In this document: positions 1-11,754 of the stretch, piece by piece
Position numbering within the stretch: position 1 is the stretch's first letter
Layout of the letters: every line of letters starts with the position of its first letter
Source: Azolla caroliniana
Lineage: Eukaryota; Polypodiophyta
Length of the DNA stretch: 64,000 nucleotides
Assembly: GCA_043228905.1 (NCBI GenBank)
Contig: JBHGNT010000004.1
Span: forward strand, 23,932,001 to 23,996,000
Direction of reading: 5' to 3'
Program-made: the position numbers and the translations under genes
The notes under the pieces: model-generated
Told to the model about the DNA's origin: nothing
Database searches by the model: none
What the model saw: only the letters and a program-made list of their open reading frames with translations

Positions 1-1659
1 CAATAAACACAAAACCCTAAGAAGGATCTCCAACTGAACCAATCAGAAAACTTTGTTTTCTTCAATGTCAGGAAGTGCACACCTGGTTTTTGAAGCCATT
101 GCCATAGTCTGGAGGTGTGCTTATCTCCGGTATCCTTTGGAGACAGAGTCCGTGGTTTCTTCTTGTTCTGTAGTTTTTGCGGGCTTCCATGTGGTGTTAT
201 TCTTTTTAAACCGATCATGATGGCTGGCTGTTTGGTGGGTTTGGTGGTTGCCACCAGGATGTTTTGTTGTTTACAAGAGGATGGAACATCATCTGCCAAT
301 CTGGGGTTATTAAGACCTTCACCACAGGAAGAATCGACAGCAACATCGCAAATGAGCTGCGTGCTCCTATGTCTTCTCCTCACCCTGCCTTTTCCAGTTT
401 CCAGGAAGCGTAGGACTTCGTTCCTGGAGCGGAAGCGACGTCCAGATAAAAGATCCTTGTAATACTGCTCAAATCATAGCCAGTAAAATAAATAACGAGT
501 TCAAGTCAAACTTACATTTTAGGACCAGCCACAATTTTTTGTGCCATAAATTTCCATGGGAGCCATTGATTAGAATGCCAGATTGACGACAGCATGTTTA
601 CAAGGTACAAACACAGCCTTATTTTCAAGTTACACTGATTTAAATGCCCTTGGAATATTTAATTCTCAGATTAGCCCATTCCCGTGGATCAACTAAACAA
701 ATACAAATCCATCTTTTTGGGTCTCATTTTATAAATGTCATAGGGGGACGAATCAATGCATTTTGTGCTCAGGGAACAAAGTAAACATTTGTTTTATGAG
801 GTGGTTATATTTGGGTTGCGAATCCCTGAGCTTGTTGCTGTAATTGGGGATGCAATACCCTCCAATAGTTAGGTGAAGAGATCTGACGCTAACAACTTAC
901 AAAAATCCCTGGGGGAAGGGAAGGGGAAGGGGGCAGCTGTACCTTGTCTCGAGTGCCGGCAGTGGTGCCAGTTTGCCGAATATGAAGTTCGGTTATCCAA
1001 CCATCTGGTAACCAGTCAGGAGATTCAATTTGGGTATCAGCAATGATGGGAGCTACCAGGGCAGAACATGGATTGGGCATGTGGGTTGGAGATTGAGGGG
1101 CATCAGATCTTATAGCCTGTACTGAATGGGTAGCAATGATGGCTGGAAGGGCACAAGGAGCAGGACCAGGGGGTGCATTAGCTGGATTTGCAGAACGAGG
1201 TAGAAGGAGAGGTTGTTGTCTGGGCGGCTTTTGCACATGTTCTGCGGTGGTGACAGTCGCTTCCATAGCCGGCATATTTTGCTGCCCTTTGTGTGCTACC
1301 AGCATAGTGCCCCGGAAGACCACGTCCTGCCAGTTGGATAACAATGGGGAGCCTCTGCTGCCCTGTTGCTGTTGCTGCTGCAGCCAAAACCCATCTGTAA
1401 CCATCGGGCTCAGAAACGGCGCAGTTTCTTCTAGCTGTTGCTGCTGCAGCAGCTGCTGAGCCTGTTGTGAATGGTGTTGGTAATGATGGAGGGTAGAGTG
1501 GCCGTACATGCCATGGATGGGAGGCCAATTGGCCAATGGTATTGCCACAGAAGCCAGGGGTGCTTGAGTAGGGTCCCCGAAATCTTGCTGCTGGCAATTA
1601 ATGTTGAGGTCAAATGCGTGTACTCTGTTGAGATCAAAGGGGAATTTCCTGCTGTACAT
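1..1659 (-). CDS. Methyl-CpG-binding domain (MBD) protein, 5' part, runs off window edge
   Basis: Two exons are visible: exon 1 1659-943 and exon 2 from 464 to the window edge, with no stop reached. Exon 1 ends GACAAG before a GTACAG donor; exon 2 follows a TTTGAGCAG acceptor in phase 0. The joined frame makes a plant MBD: DWLPDGW and HIRQTGTTAG in exon 1, then YYKDLLSGRRFRSRNEV in exon 2. The residues that contact methyl-CpG in human MBD1 (R22, D32, Y34, R44, S45) all have matches here, so methyl-CpG binding in the nucleus is plausible. Exon 1 starts at the first ATG after an in-frame stop at 1711-1713. It carries two FDLN motifs at residues 8-18, resembling EAR-type repression motifs, and polyglutamine runs from CAG/CTG repeats, then a Pro/Ala-rich stretch. 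Exon 2 continues Lys/Arg-rich. It resembles the Arabidopsis MBD5/6 group in the domain core; I cannot assign an orthologue. A further intron near the left edge is possible. Confidence 0.85.
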
Positions 1660-1713
1660 GATGGAGTGAAGAGGGTATTGTGGAGCTCTAGCCTGGCTTG
1701 CTTCAGAAATTTA

Positions 1714-2154
1714 GCATAACCACCAGCAGCAGCAGCAGCAGTACGAGAGACAAGCTTCTTTGCTGAAGCCAAATTTTGGGGGAGGAGGGGGTCAAAATTG
1801 GGGCTTTCTGTAGAGGGAGGGAGAGAGATAATTCATGAGGTAAAAAGCTTCTTCTGCTGTAGCAGAGTTTGGGGGGGTTGGTTCTCAGAATTGGGTTTTC
1901 TTCATAGAAAGAGGGAGAGATGTGTATGTATGTGTGTTGTAATGACTTCTGTATCTGTTTCCTGGGAGTACTCTGCTTCCTCACTCAACCCCTGGTTTGA
2001 GGGCCCTATGGATTGGATGGATGAACATAATATTAACATAGTGGAGGAGGATTTCAGCCTGGGAATATGAGCAAGTAATTCCCCCAAATAGCCATAGGCC
2101 CATTTGTTTTGGGGGTTAGGAGAGATGCATATGCATATACATATATATATGTAC

Positions 2155-2190
<36 letters not shown>

Positions 2191-2264
2191 GCAGCAGGGC
2201 CTAAATGCCTGCCCCCTTCCCCTTCCCCTGTTCTGTTCTGTTCTGTTCTATTCTATTGTTTAAT

Positions 2265-2322
<58 letters not shown>

Positions 2323-2633
2323 TTCCTAACCCCACTCAATTCCTACTCCCTCTCTCGAACCTTTCTTTATTCACAGTTGTCCGAGCGACCGATTGCGATG
2401 GTACACCTTCCTTCCATTGGACCCACCCTCCGACGCGAGTGTACCCCCCTCCTCCCATCTCCCTTTTACCCCCCCCCCCCCCCCCCACTCTATCAAACCT
2501 CCGCTTGCCCACTTGCCCTTGATGAGATAGAGATAGAGACAGAGGTGGTCTTTTTTTACCAATCCGTCGCAAATCAATCCTCGTAGCTACTCCTTTGTTG
2601 CCCTTTGCGTATAGTGTGTGTGTGTGTGTGTGT
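1714..2633. repeat. Upstream region of the MBD gene with dense microsatellites
   Basis: This stretch lies 5' of the minus-strand MBD gene and should hold its 5' UTR and promoter. It contains an ATG trinucleotide run (2155-2190), a CT run (2269-2323), a C homopolymer (2469-2486) and a GT run (2614-2633). Short open frames here (Met-rich or Leu/Ser-rich) are translations of these repeats and not genes. Transcribed from the gene's own strand, the CT run is a GA-rich tract, as is common in plant promoters and 5' UTRs. Confidence 0.7.
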
Positions 2634-4367
2634 ATGCTTCATGTGCGGATCATGGCGGCAATGGTCCATATAACTCAAACCATTACCACATATAGCCCTT
2701 TGCCTTTTTCTTAACTGGCAGTTTGTTTGTCTTTAATCACGATGTCTTAGTTAACAGAGTGGCATCGGCGTAATTAGGCAATGTATAACCCTAGGTCGAT
2801 TTATCCAAGCCCGTTGGTTGCTACCATCATGAGCTCGGCAAAACCTTGAAGTTGGTCCCAATATTCACACTTATTAAAATGAACCCATAGGATTACGCAT
2901 CAAGATGTTCCGTCTCTTGACAATTGAATTGGTATATACCTAACCTTTCATGTTGTGGCCCCTCATCAATGGAGAAGTCACCCATCATATGTTTGCTTGA
3001 GTTAGGTATCCTTTTCCATCGCCTTTTTAATTTATTTTTAACTATGAAGTGTCATTCCTTTGAGTGTTTACTTGTTCGAAAAACATTAGTGTCACCTCAC
3101 ATGGAAGGATCAATATTGTTTTTAGATAAAAGGGAAGTGATCCGGAATGAAAAAAGACATGCTACAACTCAATTGTTGTTATTGTCCTATTTGGTCAAAG
3201 TAAGAAATGAGTCTTTGTCTCATCCTCTAAACCAACTTGAGAGGCCTTTCTTCAGGGTGAATTGTTAGAAAACACAAAGCTAGCCAATTAAAGGCGACAA
3301 ATTGAGCTTCTTCACACCAAACTTATTGTATAGCCTTGGAGTTTCCTTGAAAGAACAATAAAGTAACCTAGATATAAGAAGATGCTCACAAATACTAAGC
3401 GGCCTTCTTTGTTCGTGTAGCATGGTTTATTGTCTTGGTATATGCATGTTTATCTCAAAAATGATCCCAATCAATGACAAAGGCATTTTTTATTATCAGT
3501 ACACATTCTTTTAATGCTCTCCAACACAATGCTATTCATTGCTCACAATTTTCAAGGATGAATTTTCGAGGCTATAGTTGTTGGTTTCATGTCTTATGAG
3601 TCTCTCAAAACCTTACATGTGGTCTAAATTTTGTTTGTAGTAATATGTATAATGGAAGAATGATTAAGCACTTAATTCACGACAATTAGTAAAATATAAT
3701 TAAAACATTCTAATTAGCATTGGAGTTAAGGAGGGAATTAAGGTGTAGAAGACAAAAAGTAACTAGATTCTTATTCTTATACCATTGTGGTTGAGAGATG
3801 GTTTGTAAATATTGCACTCAAATATACATGACACTTGTCAACCAACGAAAAATATTCGATCTTCCACTTAGAAATCAATGAATATTAAATGTATAGGGTA
3901 AACATTAGCAAGTAGAGAGTGCTGACTTCGACCATTTGTCTTTTTGTTTAGGTATACCTTGTAAATAGTGTATGTATTAGTAAAGTTGCATGAGAAGATT
4001 GCATATTGATATGGGCCAACTTGCTCTTTGAAGCAACCGAGAAACATTCATACATAGTGATAGCAAGATTGAAGCCTCGACTAGAAATTAGAGGAGTTGC
4101 TAATGTATCACTTCATATATCATCATTAATAATTGAAAACGAATATAGAAGCAAGATGCTTGTAGCTTTATGTAAAGGCTTGTCATTTAATGCAACCAAC
4201 CGAATGAGCTTGAAATGAATGTGGGTTCTCAAAAGAATTGCTTAGAAATTAGCCATACGTATCTCTCTCCCAAATGTAAAAACAACCCTTAGATTGGCAA
4301 GATCCGGTTCCTAGGTGTGAGCACCCAAGTAAGTGTCCATATAAGGAAGGAAGGAAGGAGCCCATGA
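2634..4367. other. AT-rich intergenic DNA, no gene recognised
   Basis: Open frames are short (up to 114 codons) and show no family I recognise. I see no RNA gene or LTR ends. Probably decayed repeat sequence. Confidence 0.5.
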
Positions 4368-4756
4368 GCATCCACCACCATATACACATCCAATTGTAGA
4401 TAATTCATTCATTCATTAGCATCCACCATATACACATCCAATTGTAGATAATTCATCCATTCATTAGCATCCACTATATATACACATCCAACTGCAGATC
4501 ATTCATTCATTCATTAGCATCCACCATATACATATCCAATTGTAGATAATTCATCCATTCATTAGCATATGCTATATACACATCCAATTGTAGATAATTC
4601 ATTCATTCATTAGCATCCACCATATACACATCCAATTGTAGATAATTCATTCATTCATTAGCATCCACCATATACACATCCAATTGTAGATATTTCATAC
4701 ATTCATTAACATCCACTATATACACATACAATTGTAGATAATTCATTCAATCATTC
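4368..4756. repeat. 48-bp minisatellite, about 8 units
   Basis: The unit begins GCATCCACCATATACACATC and ends with ATTCATTCATTCATTA. Units start at 4368, 4419, 4467, 4517, 4565, 4613, 4661 and 4709. The period is 48 bp, apart from 3 extra bases in unit 1 and 2 extra in unit 3. Units differ by a few substitutions. No coding frame is supported. Confidence 0.92.
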
Positions 4757-4953
4757 TCTTAAGTTGTAATGTAACATCATCATCTTCTTCTTCTGTTTTG
4801 TTTTGGTGATATAATGTTATTATATCACTTCCTTTTCTTGTGTTAAGTCTGAAGAATCCATTCCATCCCCCATATCATATCATATCATATAATAGTGTCC
4901 CTCACTGATTGTCTGCATTTTCTGTAGGAACCACCACAGAACTCAGGAGGTAC

Positions 4954-4954
<1 letters not shown>

Positions 4955-5012
<58 letters not shown>
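4955..5012. repeat. (CT)n microsatellite abutting a LINE 3' end
   Basis: An almost pure CT run of about 58 bp. It directly precedes the presumed 3' terminus of the minus-strand LINE, where a poly(A) tail (poly-T on this strand) would be expected. Confidence 0.9.
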
Positions 5013-5014
<2 letters not shown>

Positions 5015-5108
5015 GTAAATAATGGCTTTCATTACGAAAGAAAAAACACCACCATGACTAACTTACAACAAACTATAGAACCCCTTCTATCTAGGGATCT
5101 AAAGAAAA

Positions 5109-6748
5109 CTACGACACCAAACTCAATGCCACCCTACACACCAATTCAAATGGCGAATATGATGATATGTGACCTTGCAGAGTTCTCTCTCTTCCTAGTT
5201 GAGATTTCGTGACTTCTCTAGCACAATCAATTGTCACAAAAGAAGTCCTTTTAACTTTAGAACATATTTTCTCACCCCCACTTGCGAATAAAAAATGAAG
5301 GCATTCCGCATATTCCAATTGAACCATAACTCCCAATACCTCAAGAACTCAAAAATAATTTGAGAATGAGGCATTGGTTCATTGTTCTCCATATGTGCAA
5401 AAACCCAATTGAAGGAAGATAGACGTACTCCGGTTAGAGACATCCACAATAAACTGATACACCTCCAAACCATCATTGCCATCGGGCAGGAAATAAATCG
5501 ATGCCTACTATGTTCCAATTCTACGGAACAAAAGAAACACAATCCTTTAGTAATGTTTCTTTTTTTTAATGCATCCCCCAATGGTAAAGCTCCAATCATA
5601 ACTCTCCAAACAAATACCTTGGCTCATAGCATTAATCGAGAACACTAACCTGCCTTGATCACATGAAGCCACCAAGTAATGGGCTTATGAAACCCCCCAT
5701 ATCTTTATAACCCTTTCTTCCAACCACTTATGTTTGTTAATCAATGTGTGATAAGCAACATTTGTTGAGATCATAGTCAATCTCTTATTTCCAACAAACC
5801 TCCAATCAAGCTCTTGAGATCGTCCATCTAAATAAGGAATTGGCTCATACAAAGATAGTATTTGTTGCAACTTATCCCAAATAAAGGTATAACTTTTTGG
5901 AATACGAAATGTTGATCTGATTGTTCGAAAAGCCATTAATCTTCTTTGTGACACCAACATAGCATCCTTAATTGTTACCAAACCTAATCTAGCCATCTAA
6001 TTAAATTGAAGGTTAAAATTTTGCTTACCTTCCCACTTCAACAAACTTGATGTCGCCAAAACCTCCATTCGTAATGAATTGGCACATCCCCTTTCTTATT
6101 GGGGATGCCATTCCACAAAATCTAACATACTTTTCCATGATGTCAACAAATGATCAACTATCATAGACCCTGCACATTTGACATCCCTATCAAAATTAAT
6201 TACATTCCACCAATTTGCTTCAACCTTCATGTTTCCAAGCTTTATTCCGTTCTTCTCTATAAAGTATGCCACCATTTCTGTCCAAGGTTGTACACCTTCA
6301 AACATAAATCGAATGAAAGTAAATCGGCGAGCCACCATATGCTCATATAGATTTAATATTGATGCCCCGCCAAGACACTTCAGAGTACAAACATGATCCC
6401 ATGCCAACCACGACAAGACACTTTTCCCTTTTCTTTTCCATAACAACATTCGCATCGAGCGTGTCAATATTTCAAGAGCTTTCTTTGACCATAGGAGCAA
6501 AGGAAGATAATAAGATACCATAGAGACCATAATTGATTGGACCACCTTAAGTCGTACATGAAAAGGCCAAATTTGAGACCTCCAATACATAAACTTATCC
6601 TCCAACCTTTTGGACACCCACTCAATAAGTTTCACATGAGAAACTTCCACCCCAATTGGATATCCAAGGTGACGAAAAATCATACCACGATGTACTATCC
6701 TTCCTGACCACCCCAACCCCAACACATCTTGTTCTGTACATGAAATTG
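5109..6748 (-). pseudogene. LINE ORF2 C-terminal part (RT connection + zf-RVT)
   Basis: Three broken minus-strand frames (6755-6096, 5996-5685, 5599-5234) follow one another. The first has the RT thumb/connection signature typical of plant LINEs (HLGYPIG at its start, then FMYWRSQIWPFHV and GGASILNL). The last has the zf-RVT type motif with CFFC followed by H-x4-C around HRFISC. The part between the RT palm core and HLGYPIG is interrupted by the gypsy fragment, with roughly ten residues of LINE lost. Multiple stops mean it cannot make an active protein. Confidence 0.82.
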
Positions 6749-6750
6749 CC

Positions 6751-7695
6751 ATCACTAGCGAGGAAACCGCCGCCCTTGTTATGCGTGAGGTATTTCGGCA
6801 TCATGGCCTCCTAGACAGTATCATCAGTGACCGAGGACCGCAATTTGTCTCCAAATTTTGGCAACATCTCTTCAAGATGCTTAAGGTCTCCTGCAATCTC
6901 TCCTCCGGCTACCATCCTCAGACCGACGGGCAGGCGGAACGAACAAACCAAACGCTGGAGCAATATCTTCGGTGTTTCCTGAGTTATCAACAGGACGATT
7001 GGGCCGAGATTCTCCACTTTGCGGAGTTTGCGTATAATAATGCTATTCACTCCTCGATTCGAGTCTCCCCATTTTTCGCTTATACCGGTTTCCATCCTCG
7101 TTGGTCGGTGATCGACATCCCGGAGCTACCTACCAACCCTCGTGCCGAGGATCATTTGGAGAGGCTACGCAAGATCCAGATGGATCTCTCTACTCACCTT
7201 CGTCATGCTCAACACACACAGAAGACTTATGCGGATCGTCATCGGATTCCCTCCTCTTTTGCCATCGGAGATCGAGTATGGCTCTTACGTCATCACATCA
7301 AGACTACTCGACCGTGCGACAAGTTGGATTATCGACGACTCGGTCCCTTCCGTATTACGGGTAAGATTAATGATGTCACATTCCACCTTGATCTCCCTCC
7401 GCAGCTTCAGATACATCCGGTTTTCCATTGTTCTCTTCTTGAACCTTATAAAGCAAACACCATTCCTGATCGTGTGACACCACCGCCGCCCCCGTTGGAG
7501 TTGGACGCCGGCCCGGAGTATGAAGTTGTTGCCATCCTCGATTCCAAACTTGTTCGCAACAAACTTTATTACTTGGTCGATTGGCTCGGTTATAGTCCGA
7601 GCGAATGTACTTGGGAACCCGTTGAGCATGTTGCCAATGCACAGGATACTCTTGATGATTTCCACCGAAAGTATCCGGACAAACCCGGTCTGTAA
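6751..7695 (+). pseudogene. Ty3/gypsy integrase C-terminal half with chromodomain
   Basis: The open frame starts inside integrase, so the zinc-binding domain and first catalytic Asp are missing. The second Asp (ISDRGPQF) and the Glu (TDGQAERTNQTLEQ) of the DDE triad are visible. Then come the GPY/F-type module (LGPFRI, IHPVFHCSLLEPY) and a C-terminal chromodomain (EYEVVAILDSK, YYLVDWLGYSPSECTWEPV). The chromodomain marks a chromovirus, whose integrase reads histone marks to choose insertion sites. The frame ends at a natural stop 44 bp before the LTR, so the 3' end is complete and only the 5' part is lost. It lies opposite in strand to the surrounding LINE. Confidence 0.92.
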
Positions 7696-7723
7696 TTAGC
7701 GTCGACTCGTTCCACTTGTCGTC

Positions 7724-7739
7724 TTTAAGGGGGGGATAG
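7724..7739 (+). other. Polypurine tract of the gypsy fragment
   Basis: A G-rich purine run (AAGGGGGGGATAG) sits immediately before the LTR start TGTCATGATATGG. It is the expected plus-strand primer site. Confidence 0.75.
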
Positions 7740-8200
7740 TGTCATGATATGGCAAGACTCGAACCCATGACCTTATGCTACATGGGTCGAGCTCTTACTA
7801 TTAGACTATGAATTGTAATTTGTAGGATATTATTTTCATTTATGCTTTATCATAGAAAATTGATGTATATTCCAGATCTCTCTAGAACATTCTAGAAGCT
7901 TCAGGATTATTCCTAAAAACACTATAAAAGGAGGCACAAGGCATTGTTTTGAACCAAATTGGTTCAACGCCAGTCTTAAGCCTCTTAGCCGATTTGTACT
8001 TATCTTTTCACATAATATAAGAGTTGTTGTCATCATCCTTCTCTCTCTCTCATTCTCGTTATCTCTCTCTCTCTCTCCTCTTCTCACTTCCTCTCTCGGG
8101 AATCTTACGCAGTCCCGTCCCCTTAGTCCTAATAATACTGCTCTTCTTTAGTACTAATTCCATCTCTGCTTTAGTACTATTCCTGACAGAAATGAGGACA
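7740..8200 (+). repeat. 3' LTR of the gypsy fragment
   Basis: Begins TGTCATGATATGG after the polypurine tract. The end is 8188 (TGACA) or 8200 (GGACA), where LINE RT sequence resumes on the minus strand. It shares several segments with the LTRs at 58.1 and 61.7 kb: a tRNA-like antisense block near the start, repeated TTCTAGA-type words, CCAAATTGGTTCAACGCCA, and a CT-rich end. A TATAAAA box lies at about 7923. Confidence 0.82.
7756..7808 (-). promoter_or_regulatory. tRNA-like A-box/B-box pair antisense in gypsy LTR
   Basis: On the minus strand TAGTCTAATAG (7808-7798) fits the Pol III A-box consensus TRGYNNARNNG at every position. GGTTCGAGTC (7765-7756) fits the B-box. They are 32 bp apart, a tRNA-like spacing. 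Whether it is transcribed is unknown. Confidence 0.5.
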
Positions 8201-10377
8201 GATTCTCAACCCTGAAGCATTTGAAAACAATTCCCACACATCTCTTGTCTTACTAATATTTTCCCGATTAGGTGCCAAAAACATAATATGGTCATCTGCT
8301 AGAGCTTGAACAATACATGGCTTCCCTGATGGCAACCTTAGTCCAAGCAATTCTTCCTCCATAGCCATATTGTGTAACTTAACAAGAATAGGATGTGTCA
8401 CAATAGTGAATAGTAAAGGACTTATCAGGCATCCTTGTCTAACTGACCTCCGAATAGAAATCGGTTGTGTTACTCCTCCATTAAACATCACATGTGAAAC
8501 CGAACCCTCCCCTAATGTGTATATCAACTTAGACATACGATCACCAAAACCCATATGAGACATCAATTGATTTATAAACAACCAATCCGCATTATCATAG
8601 GCTTTCTCGATATCCAATTGTAGCAACACCAATTCTTGCTTCGAATCCTTTGCATAGTCAATTGCCATTTGAACATTTAAAATATTATGTAAAATGTCTC
8701 TTTTTGCTAAAAACTCATATTGAGCATTATGAATAATAGAAGGTAAAACCTTATGCAACCTATTGGCTATCACTTTTGCAAAAATCTTGTACATTCCCCC
8801 CCATCAATGAAATAGGCCTCCATTGAGCAAAGGAAGATGGAGAAGGCACCTTTGGCAAAAGTTTTATCAAACCAATATTCCAAGAATGAGGCATTTCCCC
8901 TAATGTCAACACCTTTTGAAATAAAACCGTAAAAGGTTCCTTTAACTTAATCACATATTTCTTAAAGAGTTCATTTGTTAATCCATCCCACCCAGGACTC
9001 TTATCATTAGCAAGATGTGACATGACATGTTCCACCTCATCCTCTGAAATATTAGCATCTAATGATTGTGCCGCATCATGCGATACATGATTTTTCACTC
9101 CATTAAAAAATACATCTCTATCCTTTTTAACATTATCATCGATACAAACTTGTACATCCAACAATTGTGTATAATAGTCTATGCATTTCTTCACAATTTC
9201 TTGAGGATCGGAACACGTGATACCATTTTCCTCTAACCTTACCACATTATGTCGTGCATGTGATTCATGAAGGTCATGAAAAAACTTATGTGATTGACAA
9301 TTAGAATCTTGTCCTAGACGATGTAGTCTAGTATGTTGATAATTTTTTTCCGTTAGATCATGCAGCGCAGAAATTAATACCTCTTGATATCCCAACAACT
9401 CTACATCCGTTGGCCAATAAGTTAACAATGAGTTGCATTTATCAAGCAAATTAACTAGGAGACTTAATTTCTTTCTCCTTTTAAAAGCATGGTAAATTCC
9501 ATAAAACCTAGTTAACCTCTGAACATTTGCAACAAATATTTCCCACGCTTCATACCCATCAAATTGAACATGATAGGCAAATGCATCAATCAATTGACAC
9601 ATATAGGCATGGAAGAACTCATGATCCAAAAATGATGAATTAAAAATCAACGATGGTTTTCCTAAAAACTCATGAAAAGCTCTAATTGAGTGGTGAGTGA
9701 ATTCAAAAATTAATGGGAAATGATCTGATATAATTGACCCATAAGACATTGAAATATCCAAAATCTCTGGTAAAAATCCTTCGGTATGCATTACATACAT
9801 TCGATCCAACCTGCTCCAAGTATCCTTATATTGAGCCGATTGAAAGGTATAACCAGGTACATCCCTTAACATGATTTCAGTCTCAAAATCTCCCCATTCT
9901 TGAGACTTTGGTCCATCCATAATAGAGTGGATGGATGTTGATTGATTTGTGTCACAACAAACAGTAACATCTCCCATCAATAAACCAGGTCTACCATTAT
10001 CAAGCATTGATGTCAGAAGATCTCCATAACAACTTTCGGTCTTGTGAAACATTCGATGCATACACACCAACTAACCAAAGAACTTGCCCTTCATAACATA
10101 TCTCTACCACAATAAATCTTCCAAATTCATCTGAAACAATTACTTTTGGGTGAAATTTATCTCTTATAAACATGACAATCCCAGAATAATCCCCATGAAC
10201 CTTGCCAGCATAACATAATGTATAACCCTTAGAACAACTAATTAAACCAACATTACGATGATCTTTATGCTCTATTGTACATAAAACATCCCATTGCTCA
10301 CTTAACATAATCCTCCAAACCTCATGCATTCTAAATCTAGAACACAAACCCCTCACATTCCATGTGGTGATCTTCAT
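8195..10377 (-). pseudogene. LINE ORF2 N-terminal part: endonuclease + reverse transcriptase
   Basis: Starts at ATG 10377-10375, reading KITTWNVRG, the canonical first motif of L1 AP-endonuclease. Frameshifts near 10030 and 8790 divide it into three frames. The endonuclease has YSGIVMF and GVYA elements, but the catalytic GDFN is changed (GDVTVCC). The RT part has SPGWDGLTNELFKKY, the LDIEKAYD motif, RQGCLISPLLF, and the catalytic box as ALADDHIMF, keeping both Asp residues. It ends in NASGLRI where the gypsy LTR begins. Role when intact: nicking the target and reverse transcribing the LINE RNA. Now inactive. Confidence 0.88.
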
Positions 10378-11662
10378 ACTTTACTTTTTCCTTTTATTCG
10401 AGAAATCTCTTTCTCCTTCACTACTAATGTTTCTGCGATATCCTGAAATAAATCCCCTAAGATTGCATATGAATTACTATGAGAATGCAAAACTCCAGAC
10501 CCTGATGGCTCCTCATGTGAACGAGGCACCGATTTCCGTTTATTCCAAGGAACATACAAATTACCTTTATTATCAAAAGATAATTTCTTTGGATAGTCCT
10601 CTTGACGAGCCCATGGTTTATTCCGCATGGGATTTGTTTGTTGAATCTGTGTGCCCTTCTCCATAGATACATTATGTCCACTACATTTGTAGGCTCTTCA
10701 TGTACCACCTCCACTACATTATTTCATTTTTGAGGACACTCAGCCATAAAATGCCCCAACACACCACAATGGAAACAAGGTCTTGCAAATGTACCCCATT
10801 TAAGCCGAAAATACATAGGTGGCATACCAGAGCATGCAATCTGTAAACAACTTGGCCTCTTTATAGCAGTATTCCAAAGAATACACATCCGATATCGATT
10901 TTGAGCATTAGCACTAGGAGGCACCAAGATCTTTCCCAACTTTTCCCTCACGGGCCGTAATATTGGCCAAACCACTGAATATGTGCACTCTACCTCAACC
11001 CATACAGGACACTCTTGCTTTAATATATCTTGGTATTCCACTAGTGGCCTCCACGGAACAATATGAACCAAACTTTTTTCATAAAAAACTGACAATTTAT
11101 TTAGTAATTTCTCTTTATACTCTTGTGATACCAAAACAACCTCATAAAATCCACGAGGACCGACATAAACATCCTAAACACAATCAGCTTGTAAAATCCC
11201 ACGTAACCATTGTTTGACCCTCCAAAGGAAAGGTATCTTCCCCATGAAAAACAATATGACCCCTTTATCACAGAAATTAGCAAATGAGTCCAAAAACTCC
11301 TTATTATCAATTTCTACCTTAGCCACTTCATCATCAACAAACTCCTCAGCAACTTTCACATTCTCCCTTATACAATCTTCCATTAATATATTTGCCATGC
11401 ATCTTAAATGTTCCCAATGACTATCATCTTTCTCAATTTCATCTTGTCGCATTGCATCATCAGCATAAGACATGTCATTACTATTATCTCCAATACATCG
11501 TTTTCTTTTACCATCCCCTATTGGGCTCGAAACTGACTCAACCATGCATGCATCCTTTGCAGAATTTGGAGACTCATCCATATTCATGAAAACACTATCA
11601 TCCATATGACAAGAATTAGGAAAGAGCTCACTTACAAGTAATTGTGTTGAAGAAGGAGTCAA
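10374..11662 (-). pseudogene. LINE ORF1 (gag-like, CCHC zinc knuckle)
   Basis: Pieces at 11662-11174, 11134-10724 and 10664-10374 form a broken nucleic-acid-binding ORF1. The middle piece ends in CFHCGVLGHFMAEC, a C-x2-C-x4-H-x4-C knuckle typical of plant L1 ORF1. The first piece is acidic and ends in a WRVKQWLRG-type segment. The last piece ends ...KSKV with a TGA that overlaps the ATG of the endonuclease ORF (ATGA). Frame breaks occur near 11150 and 10720. Confidence 0.75.
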
Positions 11663-11754
11663 AGCAAGCGATCATGAGATGCATGCAACCGAATTGAATT
11701 TTTACTTGTAGCGTTCTACCAAGACCCCCAAATGATACGTGCAGATACTCTTTA

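Larger units (their letters stand above)
5021..11662 (-). mobile_element. L1-like LINE, decayed, split by a gypsy insertion
   Basis: Reading down the minus strand I find ORF1 with a CCHC knuckle, an AP-endonuclease start (KITTWNVRG), a reverse transcriptase with degenerate ADD motif, the LINE connection region and a zf-RVT zinc motif near the 3' end. This is the normal order of a plant L1-type retrotransposon. It is broken by frameshifts near 10030 and 8790 and by a gypsy fragment at about 6749-8200. The 3' end is placed near 5021-5060 because that sequence resembles the 3' end of the LINE at 59.76 kb. The 5' end is uncertain; 11662 is the first ORF1 Met and untranslated leader may extend further. 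No target duplication was identified. Confidence 0.85.

Noticed and set aside
1136-1459. 107-codon frame with poly-Cys on the plus strand
   Set aside because: Antisense of the polyglutamine-coding CAG repeats of the MBD exon.
2104-2586. 160-codon frame with poly-Met and Leu/Ser runs
   Set aside because: It is an ATG microsatellite followed by a CT microsatellite and a C homopolymer.
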